A stretch of DNA of 64,000 bases from Sordariomycetes sp. S80-01Y (Eukaryota > Ascomycota > Sordariomycetes): positions 558,001 through 622,000 of the forward strand of contig JAXQJY010000026.1 of assembly GCA_037042185.1 (NCBI GenBank), read 5' to 3'. Shown piece after piece: positions 8,724 to 19,247 of this stretch (positions are counted from its first letter, which is position 1; the number at the start of each line of letters is the position of its first letter). The position numbers and the translations under genes were made by a program. The notes under the pieces are model-generated. The model was not told where the DNA came from. It did no database searches and saw only the letters and a list, made by a program, of their open reading frames with translations.

Positions 8724-9659
8724 ATGAATTCGCCGGACACTACTCTGAGGAGCTTGACTTGGCTCATCAGCGGCTGTTCTTCAGGCTTTGGACTTGCCCT
8801 CACCCGAATCATCCTTGCATCCGGTCGGCACACGGTCATTGCGACTTCGCGTGATCCGTCTCGGACTCCTGAATTGGTCGAAGAAGTCACACAGAGCGGT
8901 GGTCAGTGGCACAAGCTAGACGTCACTGAAGCTGGGGCTTCAGAGGCTCTTGTGGGTAGGCTCGAAAGCGAGGGAACGCATATTGACGTCCTGGTCAACA
9001 ACGCGGGCTACAACATCTTCTCCCCCGTCGAAACTACCACGGATGGCGAGATCCGAGGGCAGATGGAAGCTATGTTCTTCGGTCCTCTGAGGCTGATACG
9101 AGCTGTTCTGCCCAATATGCGTCAACGAAAGTTCGGCGTCATTGTCAACTTCAGCAGCGGCGCATCCCTCATGGGCAATGAGAGCATGGGGATCTACGCC
9201 GGCGCCAAGGCTGGTCTTGACGGTGAGTGTCTCGTGCTTTTTCAGGTGCTGAGGGATATTCTGATACGTATAGGATTGACTCGAGTATTGTCGAGGGAGA
9301 TTGCGCCCTTCGGCATCCGCATTCTGACCGTAATCCTTGGTACTTTCGATACCAACTTCGGCAGCTCCGCATCTCAGTCGAAGACGTCGCTCCCGGAAGA
9401 CTACAGCGACACAATGAGCGCCAAGATCATGCAGGCTATCGCCTCGGGCACCTTGAAGCCAAATGGCGATAGAAACAAGGCCATGCAGGCAGTCTACGAA
9501 GTTGTGGTTGGTGAAGGCCGAGGGCAGGGGAAGGAGGCGGAGTCTTTGCTAGTGTTGGGCAACGACATGGTGCCTCGGGTGCAAGTGACGAAAGATCATT
9601 TTCAGCGCGGCATCGATGCCTTTGGGGACATGGTGACTTCAGTCAAGATAGATCAGTGA
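8724..9659 (+). CDS. short-chain dehydrogenase, classical SDR, one in-frame intron
   Basis: Exons 8724-9222 and 9274-9659; 294 aa after splicing. The 51-nt intron 9223-9273 (GTGAGT...ATAG) is a multiple of three and has no stop, so the unspliced frame also stays open with 17 extra residues. Splicing restores the usual family sequence KAGLDGLTRVLSREIAPFGI, which is why I call it an intron. Motifs: SGCSSGFG (16-23), NNAG (92-95) and Y158-x3-K162 with a serine at about 145. Relatives are cytosolic NADP-dependent carbonyl reductases or 1-acyl-DHAP-reductase-like SDRs. Substrate unknown. It may belong to the oxidoreductase group to its left. Confidence 0.82.
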   Translation: MNSPDTTLRSLTWLISGCSSGFGLALTRIILASGRHTVIATSRDPSRTPELVEEVTQSGGQWHKLDVTEAGASEALVGRLESEGTHIDVLVNNAGYNIFSPVETTTDGEIRGQMEAMFFGPLRLIRAVLPNMRQRKFGVIVNFSSGASLMGNESMGIYAGAKAGLDGECLVLFQVLRDILIRIGLTRVLSREIAPFGIRILTVILGTFDTNFGSSASQSKTSLPEDYSDTMSAKIMQAIASGTLKPNGDRNKAMQAVYEVVVGEGRGQGKEAESLLVLGNDMVPRVQVTKDHFQRGIDAFGDMVTSVKIDQ

Positions 9660-11611
9660 AGTTGAGCGAGGATCGGTGTCTGTGTCAGAGGGTACTTCAC
9701 GCACTGTATAGTTCCTTCCCCGAGAAATTGCGACCTACATATTAATTGGCTAAAGCTCATGTGAAATTCTGTGCTTTTTCAGCGGTGATACGTTAATCTG
9801 TCACGATGTTGTCGGACTCCTGCTCAGCAGCCACCGCAACCCAGGGTTGAAAGCGCCAGTCTTGAAGCAACCAGCCATGCGAACAGCCCCAGATTTGTAC
9901 AGCATCCGGATTCTTGAGTGGATGGAATATTGACAAGTGCATATCGTCTTCAAGAAATGTTGACGGCAGCCAGGGAGGCAAGCGTGGCACATGAACAGGG
10001 CATACCGTGAAGGTCTGTCTTGAATAAGCCGAGTGCACTGTGGAGGCTCATCGAAGAGTTCTAGAAAAGATTAGCATTCCCGTTCCTCACAGGCGTGGAT
10101 GACCATTTAGTAGTATGTTGTCGAGTGCCTCTCCGTTGCTTGGCCAGCATGTTTCCCACGTATGCTGTGGCGCCCGAGGCTGACAACTGCACATGCAATT
10201 GAGCACAGACGTGACTTAAACGCCAAAGACACTTTGCCAGAGCAGTGTAATTGGAGCCGCTGCTGCAAGTGGTACGAACGACTCGCATCATGGGCACCAA
10301 AGTGATTCATGACTCCACGCACGGCTTCAATTGAGGGATAGCTATTGCGATTAAGTGTTCAGCCCCCCGCGTTGCAGTATCAGAGTCAGGTCGCCGACCA
10401 TGTGAGAGTGGCGACTGGCTTGCATTTTGCGCTCTAGCGCTGGTGGGTGGCTGATGCGAGTCAATCAATCACCTGCACCAACATGCAACATGGCAGCGGC
10501 AGCGGCAGCAGATTGGTGGCGTGGCGGAGTGAGGCTCTTGTAAATTAGATCAACATGCCTCCAACGGAATGGTGCGCAACGCTGATTCGTGGCCATTCAC
10601 AGGCATCGCGGTGCGAGTCTCACATGAAAGTGTACTCTCGCTGGGAGATGAATGGAATGGGATGAAATGGAACGCCCTGTTTGGAAGACCATCCGGGACT
10701 CTAATGTTCTGGAAGAATGCAGCTGGCTTTTGACAGGTTACACTGCGGTGCCAGAGTCAGATGAGATTAGTCTGGACTGCACTGCAGGAGGCCGCTGTCA
10801 CCATCACAGATGGTGCATCACAGATGACGAGCCGACCTGAAGCGAGCATTGAATGTAACCTGAGTCGGCGACAAGGTTGAATGGTTTTGAAGACATCCCC
10901 TTTCATGCGTGCAACAGGCCAAACCTGACCCTCCCCGGGCGGTTCTCGCCTGCTCGAGACCTGTAAAGGGGACCGGTGAAGGGGCTTCAGGCCACATGTC
11001 AGGAGTCAGTCAGTCAGTCAAGCGGCAAAGCCCTCGGCAACCAGCGCCTCGACTGGACGATATCTGCCTTAATGGCCAACATGCGGCTCCATAAAAAGGT
11101 TGATTATGCAGGTAGAGCGTATTATCGCCCTTATCTCGCCCCGGCGGCGTTTTGGATCTGCGGTCTGTTACGCCTCGAAGCCTCAACAAAACCCAAAGTG
11201 GATTCCAGATGCTGCGCCCGATTCATGACCAGACACCGCCTTTTCGCAATCGATAAGGCCTCAACCATTCCGCGAGCCACTTTTTATTGAGATAGCCCGA
11301 AGGCCGTTTGGAAAAATCCAGGGTCCTGGGAGGGTCCTGGGCCCCAGCGCCTGGGTCCAGGGCCGCCATTGACCAACCACGGCCGGGCCAGCGCGCAAAG
11401 GGTCGTCTGGTCCCTGTCGATCACCCCTTTTCCTCAATTTGCCTCACGCTAGCGCCCTCGACTTGGGAGCACGGAAAAAAGGATGTCGACCTCTGCGGCG
11501 GCCACATTTCTTGGGCTCTCTTCGGCTCAGCTCGTCTTTATCTTGCCATCTTGCCTCTTGCGTCGACTTTTCTGCACTCCTCTGAGACACGCATCGCAGG
11601 ACGCAGCAGCC
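9660..11611. other. long gene-free stretch upstream of the desaturase
   Basis: About 1.95 kb with no supported gene on either strand. It contains a short CAG/GGC-type trinucleotide run near 10495-10510, a (GTCA)n microsatellite at about 11003-11020, and CT-rich sequence just before the desaturase. It probably includes a long promoter and 5' UTR for the gene starting at 11612. Confidence 0.4.
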
Positions 11612-12936
11612 ATGATCACAACTACCACCACCACGACGAGGTCGAAGACGGCTCCCGTCACCCAGAAGTGAGTCTAATCACCATGGGTGGCTTCGGTGGC
11701 ACATGGCATTTCGTGCCTTGTCTTCCTTCACGTGCTAACCGCCTCGCAGGCTGTCCGTTGAGAGGTCGTTTCCTGACATCAACACGCTGAGGAAGGCCAT
11801 TCCCAAGAAGTGCTTCGAGTCTTCGGCCACCATCTCTCTGGCTTACCTGGTTCGCGATGTCATTCTCATTGGCGCTTTTGGCTGGGCCGCTGCCACCTTC
11901 ATCCCGCGCATCGATGACTTCTCACTGAGAACCGCGGCCTGGATCGCCTACGGCTTCATCCAGGGTCTCATCTGCACCGGTCTCTGGATCCTCGGCCACG
12001 AGGCTGGTCACGGCGCCTTCTCCCAGCACAAGAGGCTGAACGACGTCGTCGGCTTCTTCGCTCACTCCGCCCTCATGGTTCCCTACTTCTCCTGGAAGTT
12101 CTCTCACCACCGTCACCACAAGTACACGGGCAACATGGAGAAGGACATGGTCTTCGTTCCCGCCACCCGCCAGGACTACCAGAAGAAGAAGGAGCAGACT
12201 CACTCTGCCATGGAGTACCTCGAGGACACCCCGGCCTACCAGCTCTTCACTCTGGTCTGCCACCAGGTCTTCGGTTGGATGGGCTACCTCATCTGGAACA
12301 TCTCTGCCGGCCCTGACAGCCTGCAGGGCTCGCGTGCCAGCGTCCGCAAGAGCCACTTCGACCCTTTCAGCAGTGTTTTCCGCAAGAGCGAGGCTCCCTT
12401 CATCTTCCTCTCCGACGTCGGTCTTCTCATGACCCTCAGCGCTCTCTACATGCTCTCCGGCGTTGTCGGCACTGGCAACACCCTCCTCCTCTACGTTCAG
12501 CCTTACATGTGGGTTCACCACTGGCTCAGTAAGTTGATTTAACATGCCCTCACAAAACCAAGACTGACCATGGGACCCAGTTGCCATCACTTACCTCCAC
12601 CACACTCACGTTGAGGTGCCTCACTACGATGCTGAGAACTGGACCTTCGTCAAGGGTGCCCTCGCCACCGTCGACCGCGAGTTTGGCTGGGTCGGCAAGC
12701 ACCTCTTCCACGGCATCATCGAGTTCCACGTTGTCCACCACCTGTTCCCCCGCATCCCCTTCTACTACGCCGAGGAAGCCACCGAGGCCATCAAGCCCAT
12801 CCTCGGCGACCTCTACCACCGCGACGACCGCTCTTTCATGGGTCAGCTCTGGTCTTGCTTCACTCAGTTGAAGTACGTTGACGCCAAGGACGGTTCGTCT
12901 CCTGGCGCCCTGCACTGGGTGCAGAAGACCCAGTAA
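11612..12936 (+). CDS. fatty acid desaturase (Delta12/omega-3 type), three exons
   Basis: Exons 11612-11667, 11750-12528 and 12581-12936; 396 aa. Both introns have consensus ends (GTGAGT...CAG with a CTAAC branch site; GTAAGT...CAG) and joining the exons gives a continuous frame. The three histidine boxes of membrane desaturases are present: HEAGH (102-106), HHRHH (138-142) and HVVHH (328-332), with paired hydrophobic segments between them. The enzyme would act in the ER on phospholipid-bound oleate or linoleate. HEAGHGAFS rather than HECGH leans toward the omega-3 or bifunctional group, but I cannot settle regiospecificity. An in-frame ATG at 11483 would add 43 residues. I prefer 11612 because the extension looks like 5' UTR sequence. 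Confidence 0.88.
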
Positions 12937-13384
12937 AGACCCCAGAAGGGGGTAAGCTGTAATGCCAGGCACCTCTGGCAGAAGCTGGAAAGGGGTTGGC
13001 GGGTGACTGTTTTCCTTACACAAAAGCGAGCGTCTGGTTGTTGATAGAATTGGGTCCACCACGCATTGGCGTTATAGAGGACTGGCTACTAGATGCGATC
13101 GATAGACTACTAGACATAGACTTGAAGAAAGCAATTCGGTTGAGCCCTACGGGGTCCAGCTGCAGCTACGTATCCGCTACATTGTTCTCAATTGCCTCCA
13201 TGCGCGTAACTTGTCAGGTGCTCTATGTTGGACTAGGTGATGTTATTCCAGAGGCAACGCCGAACGGCCGTGTAACAGGACGAGAGTGTACTTCTCCGAG
13301 AACATCTAATCAATAGCACACCACAGTCCGGTATACTATCGATTTACAGTCCGGCACGGATTGTGAGTTCTCAGACAAGCCGCA
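12937..13384. other. convergent intergenic region
   Basis: The 448 bp between the 3' ends of the desaturase and the GH128-like gene contain no supported coding frame. They are expected to hold the two 3' UTRs. Confidence 0.4.
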
Positions 13385-14361
13385 CTAAGTTGCGCAAATC
13401 CGTCCAAAGGCCTCCAGGAGAGCTGTCGGCGTCCCATCCACATTGGTCAAGCTCGGGTTGCACAGTCCCGGCTGGTCGGGGTAGAGGGTACCCTATTCGC
13501 GTTAGCGTCACTAGCAAGTGGCATTTATTTGCTACTGAACTCACATATTCCCCGCAGTTCCAGAAGACGCGCTCTATCGCAGCCTGCTGGGAGGCCCAGC
13601 CGAGGACTTGTTCCATCCAGCCGATCATGCCCGCCTCGTCGAGTGTGCAGCCTTGATCCCCGCTGCTGGCAGGTGATATCTCGGTGATCCAGATTGGTTT
13701 CCCGGGAAATTGGTTAATGACATTCTGAATTGTCGCAATAGCGCCATCGGGGTTGGGGTCGTATACATGTGCCAGGATGACGGGGAAGCGATCTTGACAC
13801 TGGCAGATGTCGAAGAACTGGATGAGCCAGTCACTGTTCGGATAGGCTGGAGCAGGAGACAAATATTGCGTCGTGGTTTGAACGTCGAGGAATGGCCGGA
13901 TCAGATCGGCAGCTTCTTGGGGAGAGTAGATTGGGAGGTTGTAGAAGCCACCGTCCGGCTCGTTGAGAAGCTGAAGATACTGAGGAGCGTTTGGTCCGGT
14001 GACGAGGTCTAGGCCAGACTGAATGTTCTCGCCAGAAACAACCATCTTGAGCTGGTTATCGTTCAGAACCGGGGTGTCGGGCTGCGCATTATCGAGAGTG
14101 AAGCCCACTGACTTGAGGTAAGCATGCTGAAGACAGCTGACGCTGGTGAAAAGAGAACGACTAACCCCACATTGAGACGCCATAAGACTGAAGGGTTTGG
14201 AAACGACCGACTATGTCCGGCTGATCATTGACACCCGAGTTGAAGACGACATTCTTGAAGGCTCCTGAACAGGAGCGAGCTTCGTTATCAAAGGTGTTGC
14301 TTGCGACGGCAGCGGCAGCAGCAGTGCACGCCATGACAGTACAGGCGAGCAGCTTCATCAT
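13385..14361 (-). CDS. secreted glycoside hydrolase, GH128-like (glyco_hydro_cc) glucanase
   Basis: Three exons on the minus strand: 14166-14361, 13545-14107 and 13385-13492; 288 aa. Intron 1 (14108-14165, GTTAGT...CAG) joins MW to VGFTLDNAQ. Intron 2 (13493-13544, GTGAGT...TAG) joins WNCGEY to GTLYPDQPGLCNPSL, a far better C-terminus than the read-through frame. A signal peptide covers about residues 1-21 (LLACTVMACTAAAAAVAS). Likely catalytic glutamates are E115 in LLNEPD and E208 in IWITE. Family knowledge: GH128 enzymes are endo-beta-1,3-glucanases with a TIM barrel, used on the fungus's own wall or on host glucan. An even number of cysteines near the end suggests disulfides. Confidence 0.8.
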
Positions 14362-15217
14362 CGTGTCTTCAAGTTCACAGCAGAAGTTACAAGTTCGAGG
14401 TGGATATGAGATTGTTGAGACCAGCTGCCAGGACCTGACGACGTCGCCCCTTCAAATACTCGCGAAGTCAGCCCGGGTTCCTAGCGACACCACGGAGGCT
14501 GCTCGTCCGTTATCAAGACCAAATAAGGAAGGCAAACTCTCCCGCTAGTCGCCCTAGATCTGCATGGAAGCCGGCGCGGGGCTTTGCATCACCGAAAGGC
14601 TGGCCCCGAAGTCCCCGGCCGGCGCCGTGCCGCTCCGGACGTTGCACCGGTTTCCCCGGTCTAGTTCCGTGTCCCTCAGACTCCCGCCAGAGGTCATATG
14701 ATGCAGCTCCTTTTCCATTTCAGGCATGTGAGTTTGAAAGTATGTCTGGAACAATGCTAGTCTAGCTCTAGTGAGTCTTTACTCGGGTGTCCCTTCTTCC
14801 CCCCTAGAGCAAACAACCGTCGGTCTCAGTCGGCTACATGGATCCTGATATTATTACCGTCCAGTATTAGCTAATAATAGAGAAAATCACCAGATATTCC
14901 CCGCTGCGACCATTATTCTTCATATAATTTCTCGAGGTGACCGTGGGTGAGTCCCAGTGCCAGTATCACAACGTCACAAGGCGCCTTGGCTGTGTTGAAG
15001 AGGACAGGCTTGCCTATCTCCGCGACAAGACTGCGAAGGAGTTTCAGGAGAGGCGCCAATGCTGCGTCAGACACGGGTATGTTTCTGCGACAGCTTCATC
15101 GGTTCATTTGTGTATCAGCGATGGGGATTAAGATTGAACTTTGATGCAATTACATGAACGCCCGAGCGCGAGCCCCGAATTATCCAACATGCTATAGTAC
15201 ATAGTCTAACATCTAAG
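14362..15217. other. gene-free stretch
   Basis: No supported gene in about 860 bp. Short frames on the plus strand near 14940-15140 lack motifs and a credible start context. The left part should be the promoter of the GH128-like gene, and the right part the 3' UTR of the AAA ATPase. Confidence 0.35.
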
Positions 15218-16678
15218 TCATACATGGCTTTGTACATTTCTACTCCCGCTGATCACCTCGAAATCCTTCTCTGAGCCCTGAGCAAGGGACTCTTTGATCC
15301 AAGGCCCTATGCTGGACGCTGCCTCCCGCGGGCAGTCTAAATGCAATTGGAAGAACCCTTGTAAGAACGCCGGCGTGAAGGTGTCTTCCGGTATCTGGCT
15401 CGCAAACTCTGCTGCAAGCTTCCGTATCTCTTCCATGCCTACATCAGCCGCTACTCCGAGCTCAGGTGAGAACATGCGGATGAACATCTCTTCTGAAGAT
15501 GCTTGGCTGATGTTGCCGAGCAGGACCTTCATATCGACCCTGCCAGGGCGCACGAGTGCGCCATTGAGCTTGTCGGGATGGTTCGTCGTCATGATGACGA
15601 TCCGACCCTCTTGAGACCCTACACCGTCCAGCACGTTAAGAAGTCCAGATAATGTACAGTTGGAGGTCGAGCTGCCGTCGTTCTCCTGGTCCCCCTTCTC
15701 CGCGGCTCTACGCTCCGTCCACACGGCGTCTATGTCTTCAAGAAGGACCACGCACTTTGGCGGGATCTCTTGAAACATATGCTCCAAGTCGCTGTCGGTG
15801 GCGACGGTTGGTATTTTGACCTCGTACAGGTCTAGTCCAAACTCTCCGGCAATAGCCACTGAAAGCGAGGACTTTCCGGTACCAGGTGGACCGTAAAAGA
15901 GGTAGCCTCGGCGGTACGGCATGCTCCGACTTTGATATCGCAATTGCGTCTTCGGATCCAAATAGTTCCGAATATCCGCGATGAGCGCCCCCTTCACTTC
16001 CTTGTCCAGGTGCACCGTGTCGAGATGTCGAATTGGCGCCCTTGCTTTCGGCTTCCACGCGAGTCCGTAGCGATCCCTTGCGTATATGATGACGAAGAAC
16101 TGCGTTTGACGGTCTGCATAAGCACGACAGTTTTCAACAAGGCGCTTGACTGGGTCCGCCGACCAGCCGAAGCAGCTTATCGTCAGCTCCTCGCCTCCAA
16201 TGCCATCATAGCTCGGATCCGACAGCGACGAGCTGAAGCTCTCAGTAGAACGATTGACGATGAAGAGATGCCCGTCTTGCCAAAACCACCTCGAGTACCA
16301 GTGGGGACAATACTGAGCGGCGTGGCGCGTCTTCTTCAGCGCAGCAGCGCGGTCAGGGCTTGCTTGAACCTGTGTTCGTCCCGTAAAGGCTCTGTGATGC
16401 CTTGGTCGATTATCAAGCAGCCACCTGATAACACTCCGATTCAGAGGGTCTCCTCCAGGGATCGTCACCTCAGCCAGGAAACATAAACGAACCCAATGGT
16501 ATGCTTCCCGCCAAACGCGCTTAAGAAATCTCGCAGCAGTCGGTACAGTCCCAATGATAGCGACTATGGACCCAACCTGCGTAATGTCAAGCTTCGACCA
16601 GCGACAGCAGACATCACGCATGATACCCAGGCTGTGAGACCATGGGTCGAGTATGAGATGGTGCGGCTGGTTGGCCAT
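15218..16678 (-). CDS. BCS1-like AAA ATPase
   Basis: Intronless, 486 aa. The N-terminal part (about 30-220) has a hydrophobic segment at 34-50 and the BCS1_N-like pattern, with a conserved region HLDTVHLDKEVK just before the ATPase. The AAA core shows Walker A GPPGTGKS (263-270), Walker B VVLLEDIDAV (310-319), MTTNHPDKL as sensor 1 and RPGRVD as arginine-finger region. True Bcs1 translocates the Rieske protein in the mitochondrial inner membrane. Fungal genomes carry many divergent BCS1-like paralogues of unknown role, and this one, with an unusually short linker and an insert near 330, belongs to that group. A housekeeping Bcs1 role is unlikely (inference). Confidence 0.85.
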   Translation of the reverse strand: MANQPHHLILDPWSHSLGIMRDVCCRWSKLDITQVGSIVAIIGTVPTAARFLKRVWREAYHWVRLCFLAEVTIPGGDPLNRSVIRWLLDNRPRHHRAFTGRTQVQASPDRAAALKKTRHAAQYCPHWYSRWFWQDGHLFIVNRSTESFSSSLSDPSYDGIGGEELTISCFGWSADPVKRLVENCRAYADRQTQFFVIIYARDRYGLAWKPKARAPIRHLDTVHLDKEVKGALIADIRNYLDPKTQLRYQSRSMPYRRGYLFYGPPGTGKSSLSVAIAGEFGLDLYEVKIPTVATDSDLEHMFQEIPPKCVVLLEDIDAVWTERRAAEKGDQENDGSSTSNCTLSGLLNVLDGVGSQEGRIVIMTTNHPDKLNGALVRPGRVDMKVLLGNISQASSEEMFIRMFSPELGVAADVGMEEIRKLAAEFASQIPEDTFTPAFLQGFFQLHLDCPREAASSIGPWIKESLAQGSEKDFEVISGSRNVQSHV

Positions 16679-17211
16679 TGTGGTTGGTTGGCTGCCGTTG
16701 CATCAAGGAGCGTCGAATCAGGTCACGGAGCCTAGTGCCATCAAGGGCGCGAGTCCAAGGGCGGTTACCCTTTTGGTAAAGTATTGAAATAAAGGAAATG
16801 GGAATGAAATGGGTTTGTGACTTCTGAGATATCAGGGACGGGTTCGATTTCCAGCCTCGTGAGAGAATTTCTTGAGATGACTAAGCCTTCGTCATTGTGC
16901 TGCCTACCCTATACATCATAAGCTTTCCTCACAAGTCACCCCTGGTACAGCCAGATGAGAGCTAGGAGCTATAGAAGAGAAAGAATATGACCTTTGCTTT
17001 TCACTTTGGTCTAAGATAGACTGGACTTTTATCTTTTTGCATGCATGACGCGACATAGTATTTACACCTCTGCTTAAGTCCCCGGCGCAACGGTTTTGCA
17101 AGGAAGCCATTTGTTGAGTGACAGAATGATTTTTGATGGTTCTTAATCGATTGAATCTCTCTGTCCAATTTCAGGCGTCCTCCATTTGTCCCCGTTGCAT
17201 TTAGATCGACG
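16679..17211. other. gene-free stretch
   Basis: About 530 bp, AT-richer than the neighbouring genes. No coding frame or repeat was recognised. It should contain the ATPase promoter and the 3' UTR of the small secreted protein. Confidence 0.35.
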
Positions 17212-17571
17212 TTAACCTGTGACGTTGCAGAAAGGCTCACTTTCGCCAGTAGCCAACCTAATGACTTCTTCAACATCCGTCGCCGAGCAGGACGAGTCTG
17301 TTTCGAAAAAGAAGTACTTCAGCTGGGGGCTGTTGATATCGCGCTCGCAAGTAACTACGACACCGCCGCAGATGCTGTTCATCTCGGCCTGGAAGGTCGC
17401 GCAGATTGGGTCAAAGTTCGTGACGGTACGAAGGACGACTTGGGCGAAGTTGAAGCCTGCCTCCGTATGGATGCGACAGTCTGATCCTCCGAGAGGAGGG
17501 TTTGGTGCGTCTTGTGCCATGGAAGTGGTGGCAGCCGTGGCGAGGACGGCTAGGGTCTTGAGGGAGAACAT
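17212..17571 (-). CDS. small secreted cysteine-containing protein (effector candidate)
   Basis: Single exon, 119 aa. The start at 17571 (MFSLKTLAVLATAATTSMAQ) gives a clean signal peptide with cleavage near residue 20. A longer in-frame start at 17643 would place 24 polar residues ahead of it and is rejected. The mature protein of about 100 aa has six cysteines (SDC, PIC, SIC, VTC, SSC, PFC), consistent with three disulfides, and ends CNVTG with a possible N-glycosylation site. I do not recognise a family. Size, signal peptide and cysteines fit secreted effectors or surface proteins, and it borders the repeat-rich tract. Function unknown. Confidence 0.65.
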   Translation of the reverse strand: MFSLKTLAVLATAATTSMAQDAPNPPLGGSDCRIHTEAGFNFAQVVLRTVTNFDPICATFQAEMNSICGGVVVTCERDINSPQLKYFFFETDSSCSATDVEEVIRLATGESEPFCNVTG

Positions 17572-17674
17572 TGTATAGCACAAAATGAACGGTCTGATAT
17601 ATTGAGACTGGCGAGGATTTGATATTTGAGAGATTGAAGACAATTTTGCTGATTCTTTTAGTCCGGACTGGGTC

Positions 17675-17682
17675 TACTTATA
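17675..17682 (-). promoter_or_regulatory. TATA box of the small secreted protein gene
   Basis: On the minus strand the sequence reads GAGTATAAGTAGAC, with TATAAGTA about 105 bp before the ATG at 17571, matching the TATA-to-ATG spacing of other genes in this window. Confidence 0.45.
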
Positions 17683-17959
17683 CTCGCAAAAGTGGTGTCT
17701 GACTCGTCATCTCTCCCCAATAGCATCAACTTACAAGTCTTCGCCTCCTGCGTTGTGTGGCTACTCGGCTATCTAGAGCCAAGAAATCATCCTTCAGCGC
17801 CGACGCTCCATTGGGTCTTACCACCGGACGGTCTGACTTGCTAGGACTGCCGCTGTTCGACTAGCATGGCCTAGTCCATGGCTATCCTTGATGGCAGCTC
17901 GCTTAGAGTCCGTCCCCACAAATTCAGCTGCAGTTTGGCCATACATCTGTTTGAAACGT

Positions 17960-18677
17960 CCAGGTATTGCGATCCTGGAGGATCAAACATGCATCGAGTG
18001 GCAGCGACTAACATACTCTTAAGGCCTCGGGGAAGAACAACCCAATTGCCAGGGCCTTGTAAGCTTCGGCCGAGTGTCTAAACAACCGTGACCGCCAAGG
18101 GTGTAGGTTCCACAATGCGCTCGACACATTGGTCAGATTTAAGCGACATCAACGATGTTGCGACTATCTTGGCACAGGAAACGGCGAGTGTCTAAGACTT
18201 TTCTGTTAAGGAAAGGTAACCAGGTCGAATCGATTTATCAAAACAATGGAAGCAGTGGCTCGATGCGTGATTAGAAACTGAGGGCTGTAACCAACCCCCA
18301 TTTGACGGCTGTAGATTCGATGACTACGAGGAGTTGGAAACCCGCCGTGAGAACAGGACACCTTAATTGAGGGGTTCGACTTGTAATGAGTTGCGTATTA
18401 TTTAGCTATGGTGTTTATTAACTGAATTTGGCCTTACTCGCAGTCATGATTCTCGACCCGTACGGGTAGCACAGGAGACTGCATCCCATTTTACCTAGAC
18501 TGTTCGGCACACCGGTATCTTCAAATTAAATTTTTGGAAGATGGGTACAATTGCTCGCAGTCTTACCTGAAATTCCCCCAGTCATAGCCCTTTGTTCAGA
18601 GTGCGGTATCTGGGAACACCGGCACCTACTTGCATGGTCAGGCTAGATATAATTAGTGACACTGATAATAGGCACGC
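17960..18677. repeat. diverged duplicate of the 23.6-24.3 kb segment, with a decayed effector exon
   Basis: This 0.72-kb block aligns along most of its length with 23570-24310. Shared landmarks, in order, are GATCAAACATGCATCGA-type sequence, TTGCCAGGGCC, GTAGGTTCCACAA, GATTTAAGCGA, TCTTGGCACAGGAAA, a GACTACGA(G/T)GAGTTGGA segment and GCACACCGGTAT. The right end corresponds to the second exon of the AltA1-like gene at 24132-24660. Here that exon (about 18500-18640, minus strand) is broken and its first exon is absent. The copy therefore looks like an old partial segmental duplication, not a transposon, since no element-encoded gene was found. Confidence 0.65.
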
Positions 18678-19222
18678 GCGCTTAGCTAAAGTCATCAATA
18701 CCCTTATAATTAGCGATAGATCGGGTAAGCGGCTTACTTAAATGGACTAATTAATAGAATTTCTCCCTAAGGTGGCCGTTTTGGTGATGTGGCCGTTGCG
18801 GGTTAAGCACCACCTTGATGGAGGTGGGGCGCGGCACGAGTACTGGCTGTTGACAATGATGAGAATAGTAATGCAGATGCCAGGATTGATGGTGAGAAGG
18901 AAGAAGTCGGCCGCAAGAGGTAGCCGAGTCAAGAACCTGATTTTGAATCTGCCAAGCTGTTGGCGGCGATCATTAGACCGGGTCCTTTATAATTTGGCAC
19001 TCAATACTCTTATTGGCCCTTGCGCTCCGTGCGCAATCCATGCCCTGCAATACTGTCTATCATGGAACCCAAGACCCGGTGGTGGCTGGGGCCCCACCAG
19101 ACTACCTTCCCACCACTAGATTGGCCAATACCTTTGCATCCTAGCTATCCGTACGGAGTATAAGTACCAGTAGCGTTTCGACCTCTTCTCACTCTGGTAC
19201 TTGCCCACTCGCTTCTCACTTC
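18678..19222. other. gene-free stretch
   Basis: About 545 bp. Sequence similarity to the 24-kb segment ends at about 18677. No coding frame is supported. GTATAAGTA near 19156-19166 could serve as a TATA element for the gene starting at 19248. Confidence 0.3.
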
Positions 19223-19242
19223 TTAACCCTAACTAGGGTTAA
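19223..19242. repeat. telomere-like palindrome just before an ATG
   Basis: TTAACCCTAACTAGGGTTAA consists of 9-bp perfect inverted arms around a 2-nt centre and carries CCCTAA/TAGGG telomere-like units in opposite orientation. It ends 5 bp before the ATG at 19248. It could be a regulator site, an RNA hairpin in the leader, or a trace of interstitial telomeric sequence. Confidence 0.55.
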
Positions 19243-19247
19243 GGGCC

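Noticed and set aside
11003-11020. GTCA tandem run as a CRISPR or structured repeat
   Set aside because: A simple microsatellite of four short units; no spacer structure, and CRISPR arrays are not expected in a fungus.
11922-12590. 222-codon minus-strand frame opposite the desaturase
   Set aside because: A shadow of the strongly biased coding strand; it is Val/Glu/Gly-rich with no domain.
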